Assembly (NCBI GenBank): GCA_947179155.2
Contig: OX359282.1
Location: 24,100,510-24,164,509 of the forward strand
Source: Hedera helix
Lineage: Eukaryota; Streptophyta; Magnoliopsida; Apiales; Araliaceae
Direction of reading: 5' to 3'
DNA length: 64,000 bases
The translations under genes and the position numbers were made by a program. The notes under the pieces are model-generated. The model had not been told where the DNA came from. It saw only the letters and a list, made by a program, of their open reading frames with translations, and made no database searches. The first letter of the stretch is position 1, and every line of letters begins with the position of its first letter. Positions 1-13,400 of this stretch are shown one piece after another.

Positions 1-1876
1 AGAATATCATGACTAAGATAATGATAAATAAATTATCAATAGTTTTTAACATTGATGAGTTCTTGATATAATACAATAGACAACAAATTTTAGATCAACA
101 ATTAGAGCAGAATGATATAATATAATAGACAATAAGTCTTCAACAAATATCTGCAGCAGAATAAGCAATCCATTAGAAGAATCATAGAGACTATGATGTC
201 TACAAACTTCTGTTTTTAAAAAAAAGTCACCAACAACTTTTATCATTTGAAACACCACTGATCGTGATCATGCCAAACAACGATTTTTCTTCACCTCATA
301 TCAAAGAGAATTTTCACCACGTGTCCTAAAAGACACTCAACAATAATATCATATTTGTCCCAGGCTAAAGACATTCACGAATCATATCATCTGTGTCCCA
401 GGCCACAGATATTAATCAATTATATTATCTTTGCACCCAGGCCAAAGGTATTAATTCTTAATGATTAGAACAAATAGCAGTGATATAAATGAAGATAAAG
501 AAGGAGGATAATAGGATAAACAATAGACATTAGAAGTTTACAAATTTTACTTTGTCTAGAGTCAAATAATGTCCAAATTGTTAACATGATATTTAGAATA
601 TCGAGTAAAATTCGAGAATGATATTCAAGATTTCATAGTTCCAGAATAACAGTTAAAATTAAATAGAAATATTCAAGTAAATAGGAAGGTTCACGTGAAA
701 TGATATTAAATGAATCGCAAGTTATTATTCATTTCAAGAATTTTACCGAACAATACTTACCATAATAACTTTAAGAGTATGAAAGAAAATGATATCCCTT
801 ACCTTATTACGTGAAAAGAGACTGATTTAACTGTAGTGGATTAACCTATATATTTATAATATAATTAGTAACTACCACATATAAATTTCATGGTGTACAA
901 TAACTCGTATAATATGAAATTATCAAAAGTGTTTATATAATATAAATCTTTGTAGTGTACAAAATAAATTATAATAACTTCAAAATAGTTTTTAAAATAA
1001 TATTTCTAAATAAAATCTTTCAAATGAAGTTTTTCAAAATAAATCTTCTAAAGGAAGAGTCTTGTAAAAAAAGATTTGTGAATATTGTGTGAAGTGAATA
1101 TTTGTACAAATATTACTCTATTTTTTTTTTTAAAAAAAAGAAGGAAAAATAACTTACTTGAGAAATCTTGCACTCTTGTTGGCAACCGTATGAGATACAA
1201 ATAATGACACGAGAATTTTACGTGAAAACTTAATTGTTTATTTTCTCTCTAGCTCACTCACTCTCTAAATTTTTCCCTTTCTCGGATGTTATATTTCTCT
1301 TTTTAGCTCGTCTCTACTGAATACTCAAGTAGTCTATTTATACTTGTTTGTCATTGGTTAGTTGTATTGGTTGGTGAGAGATTAGACAAATAGTCAGAAA
1401 AAGTTAAGCAGCCATCATGGAAAGAAATGAAAGAAAAACTAAGCACATGGGCTGCTAATTTACTGCTAGCCACAATTCAATAATAAAACAATTACTTTAT
1501 ATATTATATTATAATAAAATAAATAACTTTGTTATAATATAACAAATAACTTTGTTATTATCAGATAGTTTTGCCTACTGATTTCTTATTTCATTTTCTC
1601 CATTTCTTCTTACCAGTTTTAATTTCTTCCTCTGTTAAAATATTTTATAATATTTAAAATTCCAACTCTCAATGAAATATAATAATTAAAGTAATGTTAT
1701 AACAATGATAACAATTTTGTAAGAATAAATAAAGAAAGAGACATAATATGTTATTGTGATAATTATTAATTTAATACATTGCATGAGTTACTGTAATATT
1801 TATTGGTTCAATAAACTACAGTGCAATAACAATTGTTGATTCAATAATGTAAAATACTCTGTAACAACAATTATTG
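1..1876 (-). mobile_element. truncated Ty3/gypsy LTR, same superfamily as the 43-52 kb element
   Basis: Read on the minus strand, this stretch follows the order of the LTR at 43146-46010. It has the AATAATTGTTGTTACA-type repeats near 1800-1876. It then has the 'cacagatgtgatat' and 'gcccgtagtgcaaaga'-like blocks (plus strand 350-450), and the segment ending in a run like 'attctatcaagaactcaac' near 50-70. It lacks about the first 460 bp of the reference LTR and runs off the window start. It is much more diverged than the two LTRs of the young element, so it is an old copy. The small open frame at 46-258 (minus) lies inside this LTR and is not a gene. Confidence 0.7.
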
Positions 1877-1882
1877 ATGTGA

Positions 1883-3190
1883 TGTCGCAAGCACCCAAAA
1901 ATAAAATCTTACTTTGAAAAAATAAATATGTAGTAGTGCAAGTAAGAGTCGATCCCACAGAGAATGATTATTTAATTTTATGTTTTTTCAAACAAGAATT
2001 GGGGGGTTTTGTAATTAAAGAAATAATTTAAATAAAATTAACTAAAATAAATATGCAAGAAATAAATAAGAAGAAAAAGCCTTGGTTTAAGTCAATATCC
2101 ACCATCAAGAATTTACAACTGATCACTGATGCAAGAATAAATCAATTCATATTTTAAATATTCAACGTGGAATAATTACTCCCATTCGAATAATTTTTCT
2201 ATCTATCCTTAATTTTAGTTAAGCAGAAACAAGCGATCTAAATAACCCTTACTACTAAATAATCTCAGACAAGCGCTAAAGATTTAACCTAGTAGCAGCA
2301 TAAAGAAATAGAGAGATCGTTGAACTAAACAACACAATCCAAGCGTCTGCATTTAATCTAGATGAATATTTTTCCTAAGATAAAATAATATTTTGATAAG
2401 CAAAATAATTATTAATCATAGTTGTTTCGCAAATTAAAGTGACCAAACAATTACGGATTTGATATTTAATTTAGCAGTAGATTTCAACGAATAATAAACT
2501 AGTATGCATCCTAGCAATTAAACGAATTAATTATAAAATTAAACACAGAAAAATATTCAATACTCAAAATATAAATTGAATAATTAAAATAAATTAGATC
2601 TCACGGTGTATAAATCTTGATGGCTTCAATCACTTAAACCAAGAAAAAGAATTTAGCTACTCATAATTTTAGAGAGTATCAAAGAATAGAAGAGAGAATT
2701 TTTATTCTAATAGAAAAGTTGTGTCTTACATTGGGTCTCAAGCCCTCTATTTATAGGGTCCAAAATCCTCCAAACCCTAGTAGGAATTACTCTTTTCAAA
2801 CCCTAATAGGATTTAAAATACAAATAAAAATAAAAGAAAACTAAAATAATTATTTTCCTAACCCTAATTGGAATTAAAATCCAATTTGGAATCAAAAAGG
2901 AGCAAAATTCCCGAAATAATCTGTTTTGGGCAATTAACGCGTCAAACAAACACGCCTTTCGCGCCCCTTGACCCGGTCAACTCACGCTGTCGCGCGCATT
3001 GTGCGACACTGGCCGTAAAACGACGTCGTTTTGTTCCGTTCTTGCGACTGTTCACGACACTACGCGCATTGTGCGGAAGCTCTGATTAAACGGCGTCGTT
3101 TCGCTGCTCGGCAATCCATCCGCGCGCATTGCGCAGTCGCCTCTTTTTCCGAAAATTACTGAAATGCCCCTAAGCTTCATTTTTCTATGT
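1883..3190 (-). mobile_element. LTR-like retrotransposon fragment with TATA box and GC-rich U3
   Basis: The block begins TGTCGCAAGCACCC and carries the 'gagtcgatcccacagagaa' phrase that recurs at ends of plant LTR elements. On the minus strand it has a good TATA context (CTATAAATAGAGGG near 2744-2757) downstream of a GC-rich island at 2940-3140. This suggests U3 on the right and R/U5 on the left. A diverged plus-strand relative of 2590-2870 lies at 26630-26900. The right border is unsure. A TGTGA pentamer at 1878-1882 and 3188-3192 could be a target duplication, but the element would not end in CA, so this may be chance. Confidence 0.5.
2991..3134. repeat. GC-rich palindrome cluster in LTR U3
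   Basis: Three near-copies of CGCGCATTGTGCG lie at 2993-3005, 3063-3075 and 3123-3134. They alternate with two palindromes: AAAACGACGTCGTTTT at 3017-3032 and AAACGGCGTCGTTT at 3088-3101. The core GACGTC matches the C-box recognised by plant bZIP factors. The cluster stands out from DNA that is otherwise about 70% AT and sits upstream of the minus-strand TATA box, so an enhancer role in the LTR is a reasonable inference. Confidence 0.6.
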
Positions 3191-3192
3191 GA

Positions 3193-3860
3193 TGGGGGTT
3201 TTGATTGAATATAGTATCATTTTCAAGTCTGGGTCTTTATTCTTTTACGAAGGAGATGATTGATGGTGAATCGGTGATGACGAAGGAAACTTGATTTTGA
3301 GGTAGCTTCATGATGATGACGAGAGTTCTCCAAACGAGAGGCTTTGGCTAGTCGTTCACTCACTCCCCTGGTCTGTCATTTCAAGGGAGAGGAGTCTTGG
3401 TGGTCTCCCCTGAACCGCCTACTAAATTGTACCTTAAGTCCATTTTTTGTTCTAGAACGGAGGAAGTATATGTTAGAGATTAATTATTTACAAGTTTAAT
3501 AGTCGTGTAAAAGTATAAGTCAATGTTATATATGATATTTTTGAATGATATTTTAATTAGTCAAGTTAAATTTAACAGTTTAAATTTAATAATTTGATAA
3601 TTTAAAAGTTTTTTTATTTTTATTTTTATTTTTATTTATTTTTTAATAATAAATAATATATTATATTTTTAATAATAATTGTGTATTATTTTTTTAAAAA
3701 AAATTAACTTTTAAACCATTAAATTAATTTTTAAAAATATTAAAATTTATGCTTAAAAAAACTTGTAAAAAAAATTAATCAAAATAATTTGATATTTATT
3801 TTATTAGATATTGGTATAGATAGATTTGTAATAAATACAAATAAAAATATCATTGAGATG
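3193..3860. other. intergenic sequence upstream of the bHLH gene
   Basis: No coding frame of note is visible. A short stretch 'gaacggaggaagtata' near 3455-3470 resembles one end of a Stowaway MITE, but I could not find its partner. The rest, 3480-3860, is AT-rich low-complexity DNA with poly-T and poly-A runs. Confidence 0.5.
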
Positions 3861-4076
3861 ATGATATACAATACAAATACAAAGTGCTTCCGTGATTCTG
3901 TCTTTCCTAATATTTTTCACAAATAAGTACTACTATTATTCTATACTTTTGAAACCAAACATTTCCTTTCTCTCAACCACCAAACTCTCTCTCTCTTTCT
4001 CCCCTATCTTAACATTGCTAATTGAATCCACCATAACACAAGTTAAGCAATTAAAACTCCCAAAAAACAACAAAAC
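3861..4076 (+). promoter_or_regulatory. probable core promoter and 5' UTR of the bHLH gene
   Basis: This is the stretch immediately upstream of the start codon. It contains a CT-rich tract (3984-4010) typical of plant 5' leaders and an A-rich Kozak-like context just before ATG ('caacaaaacATG'). No convincing TATA box is seen. 'ctatactttt' near 3940 is a weak candidate. The transcription start cannot be fixed from sequence alone. Confidence 0.4.
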
Positions 4077-4494
4077 ATGTACCCATCCTCCTCCTCTTCG
4101 TCCTCTCATTCCTCAATGGTCCCCACTGATGGCGGCGGCGGCAGCCTGATCCGGTACGGCTCAGCTCCCGTCTCACTCTTAACCGCCGCCGTTGACTCCG
4201 TCATCGGACAACAACGCAGCAAAGAATTCTCACCCCTCGGCGGCCACCGACCTCCGCGATACTTCTCGTCGGAAACGTCGGCGATAACTTCCGAGTCAAC
4301 TTGCAAGACGGAGGCGGCGGCGGCCGCCGATCAGAAAGAGAATAATTCCACCATTAATGGGTTACAAAGATCTTATGGTTCATCTCTTTCTTCTTCTTCT
4401 TCTTCTTCTTCTTCCTCTTCACCATTGGTCCGGCATAGTAGCTCGCCGGCCGGTTTTCTTAATCGTTTGGCTTCTGCTGCTTCAACTGATAACG
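4077..4494 (+). CDS. bHLH gene exon 1
   Basis: The exon runs from ATG to the donor GTAAGT at 4495 and encodes residues 1-139 plus one base of codon 140. It holds two poly-Ser tracts, one of them from a TCT/TTC microsatellite at about 4385-4415, plus LIRYGS and LVRHSSSPAGF. The ATG is the first in frame, and the MYPSSSSS start is typical of the family. The competing ATG at 4357 is in another frame and is a shadow. Confidence 0.93.
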
Positions 4495-7400
4495 GTAAGT
4501 TTTTTTTTTCCTTCACCCTTTTTTTTTCTTAATGTGTTTTATGGTGTGAACTGTCATAGGAAAGTATTTAATTTAATTTTTTTAATTTTTTTTCTGGACA
4601 TTCCAATTAAAAAGTTGTTTAATTTTTTCTTTTCACTTTGTTTACTATATTAATATTACTTGTCCCAAAATGAAAAAGTTTTTGTTGGCTAACATGTATT
4701 TTTTGATTGAAATGTAAACCATTTTTATTAGAAGAATTATTAAATAAATTATATTGAAGTTTGAGAGAAAGGGTAAGCACTCTTATATTTTGTGATAAAA
4801 GTACAATAATTGTAAATGCATAATGTACAACTTATAAAGCATGATTCTGTACATTTTTGAATAAAATTGATGAACTCTCGCATATCCGATAAATGGAAAA
4901 ATCTGCACATACATTATTTCTACTCCCAATGTACCGAAACGACAGTTTTTTGCAAAATATTAAATTTAAAATGGCTTCTTGTGTTGGATAAAAAAAATTG
5001 TTCTGAGGTGTAAAATACCGTCATTTCGGTTCATGAAGTGTAAAGTTGATGCATGTCTCTAGATAAATTTTAGTAAATGTAGAATATCACATTTAGACTA
5101 TTTCCATTAAAAGAATTATCGAAAAAAATTGTATTTAATTCTCAATGATAAATTGTAACTCTAATTTTGGAAGATGAGGGGTAGGATTAGAATTTTTTTG
5201 AGTTTTGTAAGGAATATTTGGGGTTTAAGTGTCCTAGTGTAGGTTACTAGGTTTGGTGATGTTAAGATGCAATGTCTTCATAATCCACTTGGGGTTTGTT
5301 TAATGTTTACTACTTGTGGAAAGTTGGTGTTGTACATTTCAAGCGCCCATAATTTTTGCCAAAACCATCCTTTACTAGGGGAATTATTGGTGGCAAGAAA
5401 TCTATCTTGTTATCCACCCCCCCCCCCCCCCCCCCCCCCACACACACTATATCCCCATTATATCTTGTGATAAAAGTAGCATTGAAAATAAATTTATATA
5501 TTTTTCACTTGTTTTTCTTGTATTTTTTATTTTTAATACCAATATCAATGTATACATAGCATTCTTAGATAATTTTGTACTAATATTGACATTATTATAA
5601 ACAGTTAGATAATAAATTCGTTTTATTTTTACCGCTATAGTAAGTTTAATATTTATTATTTTAAAATAAAATTCATCCAATAAGATAAATTTTTATGTTA
5701 ATTCTTATATGCCGGCCCCTTTTGGCCAAATTTTCAGACGCGGCAGGTTTGAGTAATGATTTTATTTAATCAGTACAAAGATAAGTATTTTTTTTCCTTT
5801 CGCTAATTTAAGAAATTGTATGATTTTTTTTTCTTCATAAGTTAAAATTTATGAAAAATTAGTACTTATTAAATTTCAAGTAAAATAATAATATAATTTT
5901 AAAGTATCAAACAATTGTACTGTGAGGAAGAGCCAGCCACCACTAGAGACGTCCAGGGGAAAGGTAAATTGGATCAGGAGTGGTGATCGGTCTAATTTTT
6001 TAATTTTTTTTAAATTTAAATATTTATAAAACTTAATAATTTAGTTATAATTTGAATGTACATAAATAATTAAAATTTTACCGACTGTATTAATATATTT
6101 AGAATTGATGAAAAAAAATTCATGCATCCACTTGCAACCCTGAAAATTTTGTAAATTTTTCACATTATAATATGATGAAAGTTAGCTAGAAGATGCATTA
6201 ACCTTACAGCACCAACAAACAAGTGGAGACATTATTTGGTGTTTTAAAAATAAATAAATAATATTTTTTTTTCTTCACATAATAATAGAATTTATAAAAA
6301 AAATATAATATTCATTTATTCCTGAGTATTGAATAAATTTTCAAACAAGTGGCTGAGATCACGTGCCTTGCTTTTTATGATCCTTTCTGCCATTCTTTTT
6401 TCACGTGCCTCATATTCTCATTATTATCTGACCTATTCATTGAGAAACCCGCCCAATGCTCTTAGATTTAGACCATCCACTCCGTAAAGAATAAATATAA
6501 CTGCACTACGCTAAATACAATATCAAATATAATATTTTAATTTTAATTATTAAAAAATTAAATCTGATTTAAAAATTTATGTTAAATATTATTTTTTAAT
6601 AATTAAAATATATATAGTATTTAAAATAATATTTAATTATAGTATGTATAAAATTATCCCCCATCAAAAAATAACCAAATCCCTTTACCTAAAATACTTA
6701 TCCTCAACTTAAAAACATAAATAAATAAAGAAATAGTTAGAGTCCATTATACCTTTTTCCTGAAGCCTATATTTATTTATAAAAAATATATTTAGAATTA
6801 AATTATTTATCATATTTTAATAATATTTTGGACTTTTATTGCATAATAAGATATTAATAGTCTTTTAAATAATCTTATTGACTATTTTTTATTATTTTTA
6901 AGACTATTTATGAGGAATTATATAATCTCATGATTAATATAAAATTATTAGTTCCTTTATTTTAAATATTTTAAGCTATTAAATGATTTTATGAGATTAA
7001 TAGTCCCATAATAAAGACTAAAAATCTCTCTTTATGAGATAAAATAATCTAAAATAAAATAAAATAAAATAAATAATTCAATCTTAATTATATTTTTTTT
7101 GTAAATAAACATGGGCGTAAGGGGTTTAGTGTTTTCAATTTGGTTCTCATCTTACAAAATTGACACATAAAACTTTGATATAATATGTTTTTCTTTTACG
7201 TATTATTTTTCAGTGAAGGCATTTAAAGTTTAAGAGTATAAAATTGTTTCACTTTTCATATTTCTGAATTTTTATATAAATTTCAGATAAAAGAATACGA
7301 GTTAAGAAATTATTTTTCTTTAATGCATAACTACTAAGGGTGTGCTTGTTTCAATAATAGAACCAACTCTATATCACTATGTTGACTAATTTTAATGGTA

Positions 7401-10400
7401 TGGATGATTGATTTTTTTGTAAGTAAAATAAATAAAAAATGCATTAAGGAAAAGAGTGCGTCCATGCCAAGTTGTCAACATTGAGGGACGTGAGTCAGTT
7501 AGACACAAGTGTTCGTTCGGGTTAGGGATTTAAAAAAAAATATTTAGTGGTCTTGAAGTGTTTTAGATTAATTATATATATATTTTTAATAATATTTTAT
7601 TGTTTATAATTCTAAATTTATTAAAATAAAAAAATATAATTAATTTAAGATATTGCATTCAAAATTATTAAATAATTATTTGGGATTCAAAGCAATTCAT
7701 TGTGTGAGCGTCTACACACGTCGGTCTGACACAATTTTGGGAGATATTTGAACCCCAGCTCTCTTGACGACATAACTATTTTTTAAAGGTGAAAACTATA
7801 TCTAAAAATAATTGGATAATAAAAAAATTACAGCCAAATTTGTAGGAGCATATATTTCTTTCTTCCCATAATTGTAGACCAAGTGAAATTCTTATGTTAT
7901 ATTTAGATTGGATAAATAAAATAAGTGAAGAAATAAAATAAATGGTGAAATAATTTATTTTATTCTAATTAGAACAAGTCATTCTATATCATTTTTAAAG
8001 AATAAAATTAAGAAATTTAGGAGGAATGAAATTATCCATTTTATTTCAATGGAACAACTAAACATATTTTTTTTTATTTTATAGAAATAAATTATTTTAT
8101 TCTCATATTCATTCTTTCCGATCCAAACCTAGCATTAGTAACATATTTTAACAGAAGTCTTTTATTTAGTTGAAACTTTTAAATTGTTAGGAGGGACAAC
8201 GCCCATTTGCCTACCTCTGGTGCATCTCTGTCCAATAGAATTGTAGGTCTTCTTTTATAGTGAATGAGGGGGACAAGTGTTATTAGAAAAATTTGCTTTG
8301 GATTGTATACAAATTAAAATCGAGAGCTTTACCCTTTTAACATCCAATTTTGAACAGTCTTTAATCACATTAACAAGCCTTAGGTTTGCATGTAGTGAAT
8401 GAATTATATCCTAATTAATAACATGTTTGTTTGCAAAGATAATGCTTTAAATCGAACTATTAATTTTAAATTTCTTGTTTGTTTTAAAAATTAAACTTAG
8501 TACTATTAGTTTAAAGATAACAAAATGACTTAGAATGGAGGGCTAATTAATACCATACCCAATCAAGTATTATAACTCCTACTATTTGGGATTAAAATTT
8601 TGTAGACAAAATTAACCTTTACATTTTTAAAAAATAAAATAAAAAATGACGGATATATCTTAATATATTCATCTATACTCACACTAATAAGAGTACGATC
8701 TTTTTGTTATTATTGGTAAGAGTATAACAGTACAAACGATAAATTTTTATCCAATTTTTTAAATATTCATGGACAAAATACACATTACATGAGATTATTT
8801 TAAGTTTTCCCATGGATAATTTCAGTCTAAATAGATGTATGACTATAATTATTTAATACTAGGATTAATAGTCTTGAGATTATAATTCATGAGAATATAG
8901 TCTCGTGATTATATTTCTTACAAACAAACATAACTTTAAGCTACGGTTGTTTAAGCTACGATTGTTTGTAAAAATAATGGATGAGATATAACTATTTAAA
9001 TCTAAATTAGTCCGACTTATTTTAGTCCGGAATTAATAGTCCCCGGATAGGACAGTCCAACTTCTTTAGTCATGAAAACAAACGTGCTCTTAAAAATTAT
9101 TTTATCTCATAATTAATTTCTTACTTAATCTTATTGACTATTTGTTATCTAATGTGAAGAAATTAAAATTCAGGTTTCTCAGTCACAAGAGGCGTAGGAA
9201 GCTATAATTTGAGAGGGGACTCTAATAGTGCGTGCGGAATGCAAAGGTTGAGCTCTCAACTGAGCTTCACAAGGCAAGATTCTCTTTCTCAAATAACTGA
9301 AGAAAGCGAGGATGTTGATGATAACATTCATGCAGAAGGCCATAGAAAAGCCACTCATTCTTATGCCACAGCTAGCTTTGGGATGGGATCATGGGACAAT
9401 TCCAGCACCATCATGTTTTCAGCTCCACCTGGAAAACGAGCTAAGAATGACATTGTTGGTGGGCTAAACATGATTCAAAATCAGGTATTCATATAAAAAA
9501 TTTAGAGGCATTTGGAAAATAAGTGGCTTTTCTTTACATCCCTTTTTTTTATTTTAATTTCATGAAAATAAATTTATGAGAGATAACATAGAAACAGTAA
9601 AAATAAAAGATCTACGTTGATGTGGAGAGAGTCGGATAAAATGTACACGGTTATTAGTTAATGGATGTAATAAGTAGAATTTTCAAGTAAATTAAGAAAG
9701 TTAATTTTAAAACATTAAAATGCTAGTTTATGAGTTAGTTTTTCAATATACTCTATATTTATTTGTAAGGATTAATGAGGGAATAGGACTATTTAGTCCT
9801 TTAATGTTTGGTTATAAATTTGTGCTATGGACTATTAGCTGTAGGATAATATAGTACCCCGAATGGGGTATGACACCACATCTCCCAAATATTAAATAGT
9901 CCCTCACTTAAATGTCCCTAGCATTATAAAATTTAGGACAAAATTACCCTTATTTTTAGACATCCCATATATGGAGTATCCTCTAAGCAAACACGACTAT
10001 TTTCTTATATAAAAGGGTAAAATATTGACTAGGAACATTAATCCTATGATTATAGTCTGAATTGTAATCTCTTAGAAATTGTTCTTGCAAACGAACATGT
10101 GTACTTCAAATATCAAATATAGTGTAACCACCTCAAATTTGGACCTTTTTTAGCTCCGGATCTGGTCTATTAAAAATAACCTCAATCTTGAGTTTAAACT
10201 AATTATATTAAACTCATAAACAATAAGTTAATACAATTATTACTATAATCTAGGTATTAAATCTTAAATGAATACAAACGAACGGTACGTTTAAATTCAA
10301 CATTCAACTCTATTTCATTCCAGAATCGCAATTGTCGACGCCGGGAATTAGTCGTTTCGTTTTTTTAATATTAAAAGCCCTTTCCAATTTTAGCTTTTAG

Positions 10401-13400
10401 ATTAAGATGTGATTTTTTGAAAAGGGTCGGCTTAGTGTCGACGGGGTTTCAAAAGATCGATTTTTTAATGAGCCAATTGACCAGAGTCGCCAGTTGGTAT
10501 ATTTGAAAATGGATGTACCAGCTCATCCGAATTTTGTTTTCGTAATCGCTGGCTCATATTTGACTCCGAATTAATTGGTCTGTAAACCAAAATTCATAGA
10601 GTTCGGGGGCTTGCTTAAGCGAGGGGAAGGTGTTAGGTACCCCCGACTTCCGTGAAAACACGGTTACCGCAATCTCGATGTTTTCCTATCCTTTCAAAAT
10701 CTTAAAAATGTGTGAGTTGCGTGTGTGTGCGTGCGTGCCTAGGTGATGGTTGTGGTGAATTTTGCATGAAAATCGCTTTGGTTTCTTATGGAAAACGTGT
10801 TTTGTCGGGAAAACGTTTAGACGTCTTTTGACCCAAATGACAAGATTTCGTTTTTTATAGTAAAGATTGATTTTAATTTCGAAAACAATGAGGTTTTTTA
10901 TTAGATGTCATTTTTAGAAAACAATAGTTTTTAAACTTTTGTCAAATAGGAACCGAGACTATACATTGCCTTCTAACAGTAAATTCAAATAAAATGAAGG
11001 CAACTTCTAGAACTCTTTAACCCTATGCACAAAGTTTAATGAAAACGTTTATCTATTTTTTTACGAAAATATCTTTTATGACATTTCAAAACCAAATGGA
11101 GCCTTTTTGTCAAACAAGGATCAAAGTTCGCCAAAACTCTTAATTTTTAAACCTCGTGAATCTAATATCATAATTTGATCATTTTTAGAAAATCTTCATC
11201 TTTTCATTCCAAAATTCTTTTTCCCTGTCGAAAGGGAAAATCAAGCATTAAAATGGCGTTGGAGTTATTCATGGGTATATGAGCCATCCAAATAACCCTA
11301 AGCATCCACAATCGCACACTTCACTATCACGGGGCCTTAAACCCGACTTTCGGCTCGATGTCGTTTTAAGGCCCAAAATTTACATATTTACATACAGGCG
11401 CATTGCAATAGCTACATACGTAAAAGCTAAAAACAAACTAAAAGGATATCATCGGGAGGTTAGGAAGAGATTCCATCCGCAATAAATCCTCCCTAACCGT
11501 CCCTAATCCACAGATCTACAACATATATTGACTACATTGGATCTAGCTTCAAAATACACAAGATTAAACTATTTAAATAGCAATGCACCAAATATTTTCG
11601 GATCTACAATAGATCCACCCAACAAATACAATAAGAACGAAATGAAAATATATCTAACTAGATAAAACCGCAAATGCTATAAACATGGATTTTTTCACAT
11701 TTCAAATGACGAAATACATGCTTTGACACTTGGAAATCACTTAGAATACCATATATAGTATAACAAATGAACAAAAAGGAGAAGAAATCTCACATTTGGG
11801 ACCAAACCCGTGACCCTTTCTCTCTTCTTCTCGCTATTTTCTCTCTATTTCTCCCCTATTTCTTCCTCTTTGCTCTCGGATCCTCCTATTTTTCTTTCTC
11901 CCGACCGCCCTCTTTCTCTCCTCTCTCCTCTCTCCTCTCGCGTCTCCTTTTCTTTTTTTCTCTTCCCTCCGCGCTTGCTGAAGAAATGAACTGGAAGTGG
12001 TGATTTAGAACTTCAGATCTTAGCCGCAGGTGCAGCTGCGGCCAGCCGCAGATCCATCTGCGGCCGGCTTCTGTGCTTCCTCGATTTTCGTGTACTGATG
12101 TCGGTCTTTCGTTTTTCAGCCGGAAGGCTCGTATTTTGCAATCCGGAAATCCCTGGGAAACGTGCCATATTATTCTGGGAGGCTAGTTCGGAGGGCTGCG
12201 ACTTGAAATAGAATTTGCTATTTGTGCTTGGCTTAGTGGCCATTAGTCGTCTTTTGTGATCAAATCAGGTTCTTCTGGATCAACTGTTTGTCTTGCCTCA
12301 AGTAACCTGATGCTCGTTGTTCGTTGTGGCGGCTTTGACCGTAAGTCGTTGGGGTTGCTTCGTGTTGGGGTCCACCTTCCTTTTCGCATGTCGGGTCAAG
12401 TGACGACTTTGCCCTCCTGCCAGGGTTAGTAGAGAAGTGCAAAATTTGGGTGTCTACAACAATATTTAAACATGCTATTACAACTTTGAGATCATATGTA
12501 TAGTGACTCAATTACCTAATCTATTATCCTTATACATAAAGGACAACCTCTACAAATGATCATAAATAATCTATACATGTTCTTTCAACATTTAAGTTTG
12601 TTATTCTGTAGCACATTAAAACATAAAAATCTTCACAAGTAATACCCACAGAGATAATTTATTCTATCGCAGAGTTTTACTATAAAAGCACCTACGCTTC
12701 GATCTTGATGACTCGTTAGTCATTCTTCATCTTCACCTTTACCAAAGTAATCAGCTTCCTCAAGCTTTTCTGTAATGTTTTGTTTTAAGCAAGGGTGAGC
12801 ACGACGGCTCAGCAAGTCTAACAGTTTCACATAACACAAACATATTTCATCATGCTTCATGCATCTCATGCTTTGCAATGACTACATATCTCAGGCATAT
12901 CATGTTTTGTATTTACTCTATGATTCACGCTATTCATGCATGTCATTTACAATTTCATACAGTTCAATATATATAGAACAATCAACTTAATCATCTACTA
13001 TATATCAACAGTTTATTTCAACTTGTATCACAAAAGCACATTACCACATTATTGCACATAATAACATATGCACACATAATGATTTCATAGTATTCTAATT
13101 CAGGCACATAATGCAACACGTTTTGAAAAACTTGCCTAGACTTGCATAACCAACTTACGCTAATCTTTCACGTTCCTTGCATCACCTATACAATATGTGA
13201 GATCAACGGTGCATAATATCAGTTAAGGTTTAACTTAAGGCTAAATCTTATTTTAAAGATATTTATTTTTTCTTATCGTCCCTTTTTAAATCAATATGAT
13301 TAATTTTATATTCTAATCTTTCGTTAACTTGACTCAGTGTTTCATATTCAACACCGTAATTTTTTTTTTGTACAAAACTATGCAGTTCTGACATTTATTA

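Larger units (their letters stand above)
4495..9173 (+). other. bHLH intron 1, 4.7 kb, MITE-rich
   Basis: The intron has GTAAGT at the 5' side and CAG at 9171-9173. It contains a poly-C/CA tract (5417-5447), a Tourist-like element (about 6765-7116) and a second Tourist element with a TTA duplication (7895-8134). There are further fragments of the same type near 8420-8470 and 8920-9090, recognised by 'gtttgtttgcaaa' and 'tgtttgtaaaaataa' ends. Other parts are AT-rich DNA in which I see no coding sequence. Confidence 0.85.

Noticed and set aside
1878..3192. TGTGA/TGTGA as target duplication of the LTR at 1883-3187
   Set aside because: The implied right end would be TA instead of CA and a 5-bp match in AT-rich DNA is easily chance. 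It is kept only as a possibility in the feature text.
4357..4653. 98-residue frame overlapping bHLH exon 1
   Set aside because: It is another frame of the poly-Ser coding region and runs into intron 1. It has no independent support.
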